From NCBI GenBank assembly GCA_028277665.1, contig JANQFU010000018.1:1-46383 (forward strand): 46,383 nucleotides of DNA, written 5' to 3'. Each line of letters starts with the position of its first letter. The first letter of the stretch is position 1. Positions 11,622 through 19,370 of this stretch are shown piece by piece. This DNA comes from Alphaproteobacteria bacterium. Its GTDB lineage: Bacteria > Pseudomonadota > Alphaproteobacteria > Micavibrionales > Micavibrionaceae. Position numbers and translations under genes: made by a program. The notes under the pieces were generated by a model that ran no database searches, was not told the DNA's origin, and saw only the letters and a program-made list of their open reading frames with translations.

Positions 11622-12290
11622 TCAGGAAAACCCCGTACAGGTCAAGATATTCTGGACCGGCTCTCTGGCGCTGCGGAAGCTGTTGGCTTTTGCCGTGTCG
11701 TTGGCATAACCCAATGCAATACCGACAACGATTTTCTCTTCGGATGGGATCGGCAGACAGGAACGCACGATATCGGGATACCGGACGAGATTTGCCTGAA
11801 TGCACGTCGCCAGTCCGCGATTGGTGGCAGCCAGACAAAAAGTGCTCACAAAGGCGCCGATATCCATAAGAGGATAGGACGTTTGCCCTTCGGGAACTGT
11901 CAGGTAAACCAGAGCCGGCGCGCCGAAAGCGTTATAATTGTTGACGGCATGCGCCTTGCGTTTCTCTGCGTCGTCACGATTGATGCCAAGTACGGCAAAC
12001 AAGGCTCTGCCGACATCTTTATAACGGGCTTGAAGCGCCTCCGGAAAATTTTGGGACATTGAGATTTCCGGACATGGCTCGCGGCCGGATTCAAGTTGAG
12101 ATACAAGGCTTTGCCGAATGGAAATTGCGGTGTCGCCGCCGGCAACCCAGACACGCCACGGCTGGGTATTTCCCCAACTCGGAGCGCGTTGTGCCGTCTC
12201 AACCAAAGATGCAACGATATCCGTATCGACAGGGGTTTCAAGAAAACTGCGGCAGGAATACCGGGCGTTAACGGTCTGCAAAAAATCCAT
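11622..12290 (-). CDS. Nitroreductase family FMN-dependent oxidoreductase
   Basis: Flavin-dependent NAD(P)H oxidoreductase fold, 222 residues from the chosen ATG. The frame is open further upstream, but that part reads through tRNA-Tyr. The ATG at 12290 has an AGGAGG site and begins the conserved MDFLQTVNARYSCRSF phosphate-binding start. APSWGNTQPWRVWV, the LMDIGAFVSTFCLAATNRGLATC region and IVVGIALGYA are typical of the family. The substrate cannot be named; relatives reduce nitroaromatics, quinones or enones. It lies 50 bp downstream of tRNA-Tyr on the same strand, so read-through from the tRNA promoter is possible. Confidence 0.9.
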   Translation of the reverse strand: MDFLQTVNARYSCRSFLETPVDTDIVASLVETAQRAPSWGNTQPWRVWVAGGDTAISIRQSLVSQLESGREPCPEISMSQNFPEALQARYKDVGRALFAVLGINRDDAEKRKAHAVNNYNAFGAPALVYLTVPEGQTSYPLMDIGAFVSTFCLAATNRGLATCIQANLVRYPDIVRSCLPIPSEEKIVVGIALGYANDTAKANSFRSAREPVQNILTCTGFS

Positions 12291-12340
12291 CTTTTTCTTC
12301 CTCCTGAATCCTGATGTCCCCGGAGCGGACCCTGAAGCGG

Positions 12341-12426
12341 TGGTGGAGGGAGCTGGATTCGAACCAACGTAGACCGAAGTCGCCTGATTTACAGTCAGGT
12401 GCTTTTGACCGCTCAGCCATCCCTCC
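12341..12426 (-). tRNA. tRNA-Tyr (anticodon GUA)
   Basis: On the minus strand the gene starts GGAGGGATGGCTGAGC and ends with the matching TCCCTCC plus discriminator A and an encoded CCA. The anticodon loop CTGTAAA gives GUA. The long variable arm (CGACTTCGGTCTA region) is the class II form expected for bacterial tRNA-Tyr. The T loop GGTTCGAATCC is intact. 86 nt including CCA. No integrase or duplicated 3' end is seen, so it is not marked as an attachment site. Confidence 0.97.
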
Positions 12427-12614
12427 ATGCTCTTTGCAGGAGCAGGTGAGAGAAAAATCATTTTCACGTCCTTTGTCAAGGGCTCCGCTTCAAGTTTTCG
12501 GAAAAATCTGCCGCTACGCTTTTCAGGTCGTTCGCACGGGCGGTATAGCCAGTCACCGGATTTTTCTGTAATCTTTTTCTTCTTCCGGTGTTGCCATGCC
12601 AAAGGGGTTTCGTT

Positions 12615-13955
12615 ATGACCGTTAAAAAAGCGCTTGAGACATTCGATCGTCTTGCTTTCGATTACGCCCGGGAACCGGTCCCTGAAGACCAGACCCGCAG
12701 CACATGGGATGTTTTCGCGGTCTGGGCCGCCGGGTTTATCTGTGTGCCGATGATGATGGCCGGGGTGGCGATCGCTCAGGCGATTCCGTTTTGGGACGCT
12801 CTTCTGGCGATGCTGGTCGGTGAAAGCATTGTTGCCGTTTTGGTTGTCATTGGCGGGTTTATCGGGTTAAAGCACCGCATTCCGGCGGCCATGCTTTTAA
12901 AAAACGTGTTCGGCCGGACCGGGGCGTCTATTCCCGCCGTTTTTATCGCCCTGTCACTTCTGGGGTGGTTCGCCGTCCAGGCCGAAGTCTTCGGAGCGGG
13001 GCTTGCCAGCATGCTCTCTGTTTTGTTCGGCTGGAAGATCCCGGTCCCGTTTTTAACGCTTTTCGGCGGGATGGTCATGAGTACGACGGCGATTCTCGGA
13101 TACAAGGCCGTCAGCCTGCTCAGCCGCCTGACTTTGCCGTTGCTGGTTTTGCTGCTGGTCGCCCCGCTTTTTACCCTGTTGATGGCTGGCGACAGCATGG
13201 AAAATGCCGTTATGCCCTGGGATTACGAGCCGCAGGCTCCGCTGTCCTTCGGCACGGTGGTCTCGATGCTTGTCGGTGCCATGATTCTCGGCGCGATGGT
13301 CGCGCCGGATTTTAACCGGTATTCCCGCTCGCGCGGCAGCGTTATTCTCTCAAATTCCGGCGTCCCGCTGGTGGTAACGCCGTTCGTCATGATCCTTGCG
13401 ATGTTCATGGTGGCACTTTCCGGAAAGACGGAGTTTGTCGATATCATGTACGCGGCGGGTTGGGGGCTTCCGGCTCTGGCGATCCTGATGTTCGCGACGT
13501 GGACGACGAACGATACCAATCTGTATATCGCGTCATTATCCTTGTCTTCTCTTGTGACGAAGTTCCGGAAATGGCAGATTGCCGCGATTGCGGGGTTTGC
13601 CGCAACGTTGATCGCAATGGCCGGGATCGTCCAGTATTTCGTGCCGTGGATGCTGATGCTCGGAATTACTTTCGCTCCTGCCGCGGGGGTTTACATGGTC
13701 GATTATTATCTCGGCAGGCGGGTCTACGAGACCCGGAATTTCGATACGCTGCCCCGCTGGCGTGTGCGACCGTTTATCAGCTGGGGGGCCGGGACGCTCA
13801 CCGGATTTCTGACGACCCCGGCCGCAGGCGGCGGGTTCGGCCTGTTCTCCGTGTCACAGGTCCCCGCGCTTGACGCCTTGTGCGCCGCCGCGCTGGTCCA
13901 TGCGGTGTTGCTGGTGGGATCAGGGTGTTTGAAGCAGAAATCTGCTACGCCGTAA
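12615..13955 (+). CDS. NCS1-family purine/cytosine permease (CodB-like)
   Basis: An inner-membrane nucleobase transporter, 446 residues with about 12 hydrophobic helices. The N-terminal DYAREPVPEDQTRSTWDVFAVWAAGF and the GLKHRIPAAMLLKNVFG segment resemble CodB-type cytosine permeases. The DFNRYSRSRG and WTTNDTNLYIASL motifs also fit NCS1. The frame starts at 12588, but the ATG at 12615 has an AAAGGGG site and is preferred. No cytosine deaminase is adjacent, so the true substrate is open. It ends 11 bp inside the convergent small gene. Confidence 0.9.
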   Translation: MTVKKALETFDRLAFDYAREPVPEDQTRSTWDVFAVWAAGFICVPMMMAGVAIAQAIPFWDALLAMLVGESIVAVLVVIGGFIGLKHRIPAAMLLKNVFGRTGASIPAVFIALSLLGWFAVQAEVFGAGLASMLSVLFGWKIPVPFLTLFGGMVMSTTAILGYKAVSLLSRLTLPLLVLLLVAPLFTLLMAGDSMENAVMPWDYEPQAPLSFGTVVSMLVGAMILGAMVAPDFNRYSRSRGSVILSNSGVPLVVTPFVMILAMFMVALSGKTEFVDIMYAAGWGLPALAILMFATWTTNDTNLYIASLSLSSLVTKFRKWQIAAIAGFAATLIAMAGIVQYFVPWMLMLGITFAPAAGVYMVDYYLGRRVYETRNFDTLPRWRVRPFISWGAGTLTGFLTTPAAGGGFGLFSVSQVPALDALCAAALVHAVLLVGSGCLKQKSATP

Positions 13956-14316
13956 GAGCGTCCGGGCGGTTTGTCATGATCGGGCCAAGAGCCTGTGCAT
14001 CGGCATCGTTATCCGGCGCAACCCGCCCGGCAACAAGATCGGCAAAGCGTGTTCGCATGGCCGGGGCCGGCACTTGCGCGTCATTGGCGGCGGCTGCCGG
14101 TGCGGGAACCCATTTATGCCCGGCGATATCGGCGGCGGTGACGTGACGGAAAAAGACAGAGGGGTCTTCATTTGCCGGTGCAGGAATCTCCGGAGAAGAA
14201 GGTGCCATCGCAAGGATTTCCCACGGATCGGTGACAGTAAGCGCTTGATCAGCGACATGAGGCGTTTCGGGCTCTTCAATATGGGGCCCACGAAATGCAT
14301 GAACGAAACCGGACAT
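13945..14316 (-). CDS. Small Pro/Ala-rich orphan protein
   Basis: 123 residues, not recognised. The start is well supported by an AAAGGAGG ribosome site. The protein is acidic with Pro/Ala/Asn low-complexity stretches (SSPEIPAPANEDPS, VPAPAAAANDAQVPAPA). No signal peptide, no Cys pair, no membrane segment. The PAAAND-type linker resembles PPAAANDDD in the orphan at 9710-11194. Its 3' end overlaps the permease gene by 11 bp in a convergent arrangement. Confidence 0.65.
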   Translation of the reverse strand: MSGFVHAFRGPHIEEPETPHVADQALTVTDPWEILAMAPSSPEIPAPANEDPSVFFRHVTAADIAGHKWVPAPAAAANDAQVPAPAMRTRFADLVAGRVAPDNDADAQALGPIMTNRPDALTA

Positions 14317-14462
14317 TTCAGGACCTCCTTTCTTGCCTTAAACAACTTAAGCTGGCCCTTTTAAATCCACCTTCACTATAGAGGAAACAAAAGAAAAATA
14401 CAAATTTTATAAAATTTATGTAAATTTTTAAGATGTGTAAAATCCGCCTTCAATATAAAGAT

Positions 14463-14531
14463 CGTCATTCCCGCAGAGGCGGGAATCTTTTAAAAAGAGT
14501 TGGGAAGATCCTCGTTTTCACGGGGATGACG
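14463..14531. repeat. REP-like palindromic element upstream of thyA
   Basis: A 69 bp unit opens with CGTCATTCCCGC and closes with CGGGGATGACG. It contains an inner hairpin CCCGCAGAGGCGGGAA. It shares its outer core with 15436-15507 and with the arms of the mobile element at 36516-36622. The unit lies 55 bp before the thyA start, so it may sit in the thyA leader. Confidence 0.75.
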
Positions 14532-14585
14532 AAAAAAGGGCTTTGCAGGCAAAGGGCTCTGAAAACCAAAAGAAAGGGCTTTTCC

Positions 14586-15398
14586 ATGAAACAATATCTG
14601 GACCTTATTCAGCGCGTTCTTGACGAAGGAGCGAAACAGGACGACCGGACCGGCACCGGGACGATCAGCGTTTTCGGGCATCAGATGCGTTTCGATCTGT
14701 CGGAAGGCTTTCCGGTTCTGACGACCAAAAAACTGCATTTGCGCTCGATCATTCATGAATTGCTCTGGTTTCTCAAGGGCGAGACGAACATCCGCTATCT
14801 CAAAGAGAACGGCGTGTCGATCTGGGATGAATGGGCGGACGAGAACGGCGAGCTCGGCCCGGTTTACGGATATCAGTGGCGGTCATGGCCCGCGCCGGAC
14901 GGACGCGCGATCGACCAGATTGCCAAAGTGATGCAGCAAATCCGCGAAGTCAAAGACACGAAGAACCATCCGGCAGGCCGCCGTTTGATCGTCTCGGCCT
15001 GGAACCCGGCGTTGATCGATGAAATGGCTCTGCCGCCCTGTCATTGTCTGTTCCAGTTTTATGTCGCGAACGGGAAACTTTCCTGCCAGCTTTATCAGCG
15101 CAGCGCGGATATATTCCTTGGTGTGCCGTTTAATATCTCGTCATATGCGCTCTTGACCCTGATGATGGCGCAGGCCTGCGATCTTGAGCCGGGAGATTTC
15201 GTGCATACGCTTGGCGATGCCCATATCTACAAAAATCATATCGATCAGGTTCGCGAGCAGATATCCCGGGAACCGTATCCGTTGCCGGAGATGCGCCTCA
15301 ATCCCGAGATCAAGGATATCTTTGATTTCACATTCGACGATATCGAGCTGGTCGGATATCAGGCGCACCCGCATATCAAAGGCGCTGTGTCTGTGTAG
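14586..15398 (+). CDS. thyA: Thymidylate synthase
   Basis: Methylates dUMP to dTMP using methylene-tetrahydrofolate and yields dihydrofolate, which the next gene recycles. 270 residues from the ATG at 14586 (E. coli 264). The frame is open to 14433, but that part is repeat sequence. The conserved [22 protein letters not shown] start, the catalytic Cys in [13 protein letters not shown] and [19 protein letters not shown] are present. It is followed by folA, with a REP palindrome in the 142 bp between them. Confidence 0.97.
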   Translation: MKQYLDLIQRVLDEGAKQDDRTGTGTISVFGHQMRFDLSEGFPVLTTKKLHLRSIIHELLWFLKGETNIRYLKENGVSIWDEWADENGELGPVYGYQWRSWPAPDGRAIDQIAKVMQQIREVKDTKNHPAGRRLIVSAWNPALIDEMALPPCHCLFQFYVANGKLSCQLYQRSADIFLGVPFNISSYALLTLMMAQACDLEPGDFVHTLGDAHIYKNHIDQVREQISREPYPLPEMRLNPEIKDIFDFTFDDIELVGYQAHPHIKGAVSV

Positions 15399-15435
15399 CG
15401 GCAGCGCCTCTGCAAAGTCTTTTAAATATAGAGCA

Positions 15436-15507
15436 CGTCATCCCCGCGCATGCGGGAATCTTATGAAGACAACGCACCATAAGATCCCCGCCTTCGCGGG
15501 GATGACG
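15436..15507. repeat. REP-like palindromic element between thyA and folA
   Basis: A 72 bp unit starts CGTCATCCCCGC and ends GCGGGGATGACG. The outer arms pair, and inner hairpins (CCCGCGCATGCGGG; CCCCGCCTTCGCGGGG) can form. It could act as a transcript stabiliser or weak terminator after thyA. It is the same family as 14463-14531; together they bracket thyA. Confidence 0.8.
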
Positions 15508-15540
15508 AAAAAAGAATAGTTACGGAGCTTCCGATAGTCC

Positions 15541-16086
15541 ATGACGGGTAAACCACGCATATCCCTTGTTGTTGCCGTTGCCGAAAACAATGTAATCGGC
15601 CGCAGGAATGACTTGCCCTGGCATATCCCGGAAGACCTGCGGTATTTCAAACGTCTGACGCGCGGACATCCTGTTGTGATGGGGAAAAACACGTATCTCT
15701 CGATCCGGAAGCGTCTGGGCAAGCCGTTGCCGGACCGCCTGAATATCATCGTCAGCCGGTCGATGACGCCTGAAGACGCCGGCGGCTTCGAGAATATCCG
15801 CGTCCATGGCGATCTTGACGTTGCACTGGGGGAAGGGCGCGCACAGGCGGCAGCCAAGAGCCTTGAGGATCTGTTCGTGATCGGCGGTGCACAAATTTAC
15901 AAAACCGCCCTGCCGTTTGCGGACCGGATATATCTGACGCGGGTCGCTCTCCAGCCGGAGGGCGGCGATGCGTTCTTCCCCGCGCTACTGGACAAAGAGT
16001 GGGCGTGCGTATCCGACGATCCGCATGCGCCGGAAGGCGATCTCCCCGGCTTCAGCTTTCAGATTCACAACAGGATCACGCCGTGA
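15541..16086 (+). CDS. folA: Dihydrofolate reductase
   Basis: NADPH-dependent reduction of dihydrofolate, completing the cycle with ThyA. 181 residues, slightly longer than the roughly 160 of enteric enzymes. The sequence VVAVAENNVIGRRNDLPWHIPEDLRYFKRLT contains the Met20-type loop and the active-site acid (Glu/Asp after WHIP). HPVVMGKNTYLSI and LFVIGGAQIYKTAL, the NADPH-binding GGxxxY, follow. It overlaps the convergent mrp by 11 bp. Confidence 0.95.
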   Translation: MTGKPRISLVVAVAENNVIGRRNDLPWHIPEDLRYFKRLTRGHPVVMGKNTYLSIRKRLGKPLPDRLNIIVSRSMTPEDAGGFENIRVHGDLDVALGEGRAQAAAKSLEDLFVIGGAQIYKTALPFADRIYLTRVALQPEGGDAFFPALLDKEWACVSDDPHAPEGDLPGFSFQIHNRITP

Positions 16087-17125
16087 TGTTTTGCCGCACC
16101 GTTTGGGCCAGAGCCTGAAAAGCAGCGGCCTGTGGATGATTGTCTGCATTTTGCAGGACGGCCGGGCAGCCCGTTTCACCGCTTTCCCGGATGCCGGCGT
16201 GAAGCGGGATCTCTCCGAGGAACGGCACGCCGAGTTTCTGCGCCTCGGCGCGGGCACCGCCATGGCCGAAGATTTCTTCCCGGTGACCGCAGGCCGGACA
16301 GCAGAAATAACTCATGTTTTCCACGAGCCCAAGGATGGGCACATCCGTCTTGCGGAACATCTCAAGCCCCTTGCGCGCATCAATCAGGGCGATATCCTGC
16401 GGGGTCGAGACGATGACGGCTCCGCCGAGCGGGACTTTCTGGATCATCGTCAGTTGCGCGTCGCCGGTCCCGGGCGGAAGATCGACAATCAGAACGTCCA
16501 GCGGGCCCCATTCGACGTCCCGCATAAGCTGAACAAGCGCGCTCTGCACCATCGGCCCGCGCCAGATGAGCGGGGCGGCGGCATCGACCATGAAGCCAAT
16601 CGACATAATCTTCAGTCCGTGCGGCGCCTCGAGCGGGACAAGCGGGCGGCCGCCCGCTTGTCCCCGGCCCGGTTGACGGCCTTCGAGACCGAACATTTTC
16701 GGGATCGACGGGCCGTAGATATCGGCATCGAGCAGGCCGCACGTCAGGCCGGTTTGCGCAAGTCCTGCGGCCAGATTGGCGGCGATAGTCGATTTCCCGA
16801 CACCGCCCTTTCCGGACGCGATCGCGATAATGGCTTTGATCTCCGGGAGGAGAGTTTCGGACACGGCCTCTTTTTGTTCCTTTTGTTTCTTCTTTTGTGC
16901 GGTCAGAATGACCTGTGCGTCCCGAACGCCTTTCAGGGCGCGGAGCCGCTCTTCCAGTTTCCGGCGCGGCATCTCCAGATCGGCGGCCTGTGACGGATCA
17001 ACGCTCAGGATCACGCGGGCGATCCCGTCTTTTGTGATTTCGGCGGTTTCGATCATGTCTTCTTGAAACGCCGGAAAATTCAGGATCTCCATGCGCAGGG
17101 ATTCGGAGTCGGGTGCGTTTTTCAT
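16076..17125 (-). CDS. mrp: Mrp/ApbC-type iron-sulfur cluster carrier ATPase
   Basis: A P-loop NTPase that carries Fe-S clusters to target proteins in the cytosol. 349 residues from the ATG at 17125; a TTG three bases upstream is less likely. An N-terminal MIP18/DUF59-like domain (about 10-80) precedes the deviant Walker A ASGKGGVGKST (about 104-113). DADIYGPSIPKMFGL, DLPPGTGDAQLT and the cluster-binding Cys-Pro-Ala-Cys at about 275-278 in SYFCCPACGHREEIFG follow. It lies on the opposite strand between folA and hflK, interrupting what is often a thyA-folA-hflK-hflC run. Confidence 0.95.
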   Translation of the reverse strand: MKNAPDSESLRMEILNFPAFQEDMIETAEITKDGIARVILSVDPSQAADLEMPRRKLEERLRALKGVRDAQVILTAQKKKQKEQKEAVSETLLPEIKAIIAIASGKGGVGKSTIAANLAAGLAQTGLTCGLLDADIYGPSIPKMFGLEGRQPGRGQAGGRPLVPLEAPHGLKIMSIGFMVDAAAPLIWRGPMVQSALVQLMRDVEWGPLDVLIVDLPPGTGDAQLTMIQKVPLGGAVIVSTPQDIALIDARKGLEMFRKTDVPILGLVENMSYFCCPACGHREEIFGHGGARAEAQKLGVPFLGEIPLHAGIRESGETGCPAVLQNADNHPQAAAFQALAQTVRQNITA

Positions 17126-17215
17126 CAAGGTCCGGTTGCGTTACGTCAGAAATGATATATCTTACCCCCTGATATAGGCTTTCCTTCGACCAACGTCCAG
17201 ACGGGGCAAAACGAT

Positions 17216-18355
17216 ATGGCATCAAATAATCCTTGGGGAAACGGACCCGGCAACCAGAACAAGAATCCATGGGGCGGGGGCCCTGGAGGCGGCATGGGCG
17301 GTCATGGACCGGGTGGTTTTGGCGGCGGCGGTCAGCCGCCGGATATCGATGAAGTCCTGCGCCGCGCGCAGGAAAATTTCCGGCAGGTCATGCCCGGCGG
17401 GTTCGGATTTGGAAAATTTCTTGTCCTCGGCATTGCTCTTGTCGCCGTGCTTTGGCTCGCCAGCGGGTTTTATATCGTCCAGCCCGGGCGGCAGGCCGTC
17501 GTTCAGCGTTTCGGCGACTGGACGCGGACGCAGGTACAGGAAGGGCTCGATTATCACATGCCCTGGCCGATCGAGAGGCAGACGACCGTCAATGTCTCCG
17601 AGGTGCGGCGGATGGAAATCGGGTTTGCCGAGCGCATGACGACGCACGGCGAAACCATGAAGCAGGATATTCCGGAAGAAAGCCTGATGCTGACATCGGA
17701 TGCGAATATCGTCGATCTCGATCTTGTCGTCCTGTGGAATATTCGCTCGGCGGAGGATTATCTCTTCAAGATCCGGGATCAGGAAAACACGATCAAAAAA
17801 GTGGCCGAAAGCGCGATCCGCGAGGTTGTCGGGCAGACCCGCATGTTCCCGATCATCACGCGCGAGCGGGAAGAGGTCGCGAAGCGGGCCAAAGAGTTGA
17901 TGACCGAAATGCTGGACGATTATGAGTCCGGCGTGAACATCCGCCAGGTCCTGATCCAGCAGGCCGAGGTCCATCCGGACGTCCAGAACGCGTTTCAGGA
18001 CGTCCAGAGCGCCAATCAGGATGCGATCGACGTTCAGAACCGGGCGCAGGCCTACCGCGAAGATATTATCCCCAAAGCACGGGGGCAGGCCATTCAGATG
18101 AAGCAGGAAGCCGAAGCCTACAGACAATCGACGATCGCGCGCGCGGAAGGGGATGCCGAGCGCTTTGAGTCCGTCTATGAAGCGTATCTGACCGGCAAGA
18201 ACGTTACGCGGGAGCGGATGTATATTGAGACGATGGAAAACGTCCTGAAAAATGCCGAGAAGACTTTGCTCGATTCCAGCGCCGGCGGCGGGGCCGTGCC
18301 TTATCTGCCGCTCGACGCGGCGCGCCGGACGAGATCTTCCTCCGGCAGTCAGTAA
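17216..18355 (+). CDS. hflK: HflK, SPFH-domain subunit of the FtsH-regulating complex
   Basis: With HflC it forms the inner-membrane cage around FtsH and modulates degradation of membrane proteins. 379 residues. A glycine/asparagine/proline-rich cytosolic N-terminus (about 1-45, NPWGNGPGNQNKNPWGGGPGG) precedes one TM segment (about 65-85). The SPFH/Band 7 domain follows (IVQPGRQAVVQRFGDW onward), with a helical region rich in Glu/Gln/Arg (about 250-330). hflC follows after 33 bp. The promoter lies in the 90 bp shared with mrp. Confidence 0.96.
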   Translation: MASNNPWGNGPGNQNKNPWGGGPGGGMGGHGPGGFGGGGQPPDIDEVLRRAQENFRQVMPGGFGFGKFLVLGIALVAVLWLASGFYIVQPGRQAVVQRFGDWTRTQVQEGLDYHMPWPIERQTTVNVSEVRRMEIGFAERMTTHGETMKQDIPEESLMLTSDANIVDLDLVVLWNIRSAEDYLFKIRDQENTIKKVAESAIREVVGQTRMFPIITREREEVAKRAKELMTEMLDDYESGVNIRQVLIQQAEVHPDVQNAFQDVQSANQDAIDVQNRAQAYREDIIPKARGQAIQMKQEAEAYRQSTIARAEGDAERFESVYEAYLTGKNVTRERMYIETMENVLKNAEKTLLDSSAGGGAVPYLPLDAARRTRSSSGSQ

Positions 18356-18388
18356 ACCGAAAGACAAAAGACAAGAGCGAGAGCGAAC

Positions 18389-19345
18389 ATGAACGGAAAC
18401 ACGAAACTGACCATAGTCATTCTGCTTGCGGCGGTCCTGATCCTCGGCGCTTCGCAGGTTTTCTTTACGGTTGACGAGCGGGAGCAGGCTCTCGTCCTGC
18501 AACTCGGGGAACCCGTCGGCGACGTCAACAGACCGGGACTTCATCTGAAATTGCCGTTCGTGCAGAACGTCCTGTATTTCGATGCGCGGATTCTGTCCGT
18601 CGATCCGCAGCCGGAGCAAATGGTCATCGCGAGCGACAGCGAACATCTTCAGAACCGCGGCGGAACGCCGAACGAAAAAAGCGAAGACGCCGCCCGCGAC
18701 GAGATTATCAGCGGGGAGCCGATTATCGTCGATACCTTTGCCCGCTACCGGATTACGGATCCGCTCATGTTCTACAAATCCCTGCGCACCATCGATCAGG
18801 CCAATGCCCGGATCGAAAGCATTATGAACGATGCGACACGGAGCATTCTCGGGAAGACGACCCTGAACGAGTTGCTTTCCAAAGAGCGCGGGCGCGTGAT
18901 GCAGGAAATCCGCGACCGCGTGAACCGCAAGGTCGCCGATGACGAGCTCGGGATCGAGATCATCGATATCCGGATCGTCCGGGCGGATCTGACGCCGGAT
19001 CTGCGTCAATCCACCGTGCGCCGGATGATTTCCGAGTTGAAAGAGCGGGCGACCGAAACCCGGGCGCGCGGGGAAGAAGAAGCCTTGCGGATTCGCTCGA
19101 CCGCCGACAAGGAACGGACCGTCATTCTGGCCGAGGCGGAGCGGGAAGCCCAGATCCTTCGGGGGGAGGGCGATAAAACCGCGATCCGGACCTATACCGG
19201 CGCATTCAACAAGGATCCCGATTTCTATGCGTTTATCCGCTCGCTTGAGGCGTACCGGAACACGCTGGCCACGCCGGACACCCGCCTGATCCTCTCTCCG
19301 GAGAGCGCCTTTTTCCGCTATTTTGACGGAGACGGCATAAAATAA
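18389..19345 (+). CDS. hflC: HflC, SPFH-domain partner of HflK
   Basis: 318 residues. One N-terminal TM (about 7-25) is followed by FFTVDEREQALVLQLGEPV, which starts the SPFH domain. IRIVRADLTPDL, the Ala/Glu/Arg-rich helix RARGEEEALRIRSTADKERTVILAEAEREAQ and the FYAFIRSLEAYR C-terminal signature follow. It is co-directional with hflK and almost certainly in the same operon. The gene ends 3 bp before a solitary mobile-element end (19348-19370). degP, often the next gene in alphaproteobacteria, is absent here. Confidence 0.96.
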   Translation: MNGNTKLTIVILLAAVLILGASQVFFTVDEREQALVLQLGEPVGDVNRPGLHLKLPFVQNVLYFDARILSVDPQPEQMVIASDSEHLQNRGGTPNEKSEDAARDEIISGEPIIVDTFARYRITDPLMFYKSLRTIDQANARIESIMNDATRSILGKTTLNELLSKERGRVMQEIRDRVNRKVADDELGIEIIDIRIVRADLTPDLRQSTVRRMISELKERATETRARGEEEALRIRSTADKERTVILAEAEREAQILRGEGDKTAIRTYTGAFNKDPDFYAFIRSLEAYRNTLATPDTRLILSPESAFFRYFDGDGIK

Positions 19346-19347
19346 GC

Positions 19348-19370
19348 GTCCTCTTATCCATAGTTCAGGT
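19348..19370. repeat. Solitary terminal arm of the short mobile element
   Basis: A 23 bp match to the terminal arm found at 25287-25694 and 36516-36622, reading ACCTGAACTATGGATAAG on the minus strand and then AGGAC. It combines features of both arm types. No partner arm or interior is present, so it is a remnant or an abortive copy. Its outermost base completes the TAA stop of the amidase gene. Confidence 0.75.

Noticed and set aside
12341..12426. tRNA-Tyr as an integration site
   Set aside because: No integrase gene and no second copy of the tRNA 3' end in the window.
12291..12602. N-terminal extension of the nitroreductase frame
   Set aside because: This stretch runs antisense-free through tRNA-Tyr on the same strand; the true start at 12290 has an AGGAGG site.
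15968..16993. Plus-strand open frame (341 codons) opposite mrp
   Set aside because: mrp on the minus strand has a complete Walker A and CPAC motif; this frame is a mirror without motifs.
17222..19009. Long minus-strand open frame (595 codons) opposite hflK-hflC
   Set aside because: It is the mirror of two certain genes in a GC-biased region, has no ribosome site and encodes no recognisable protein.
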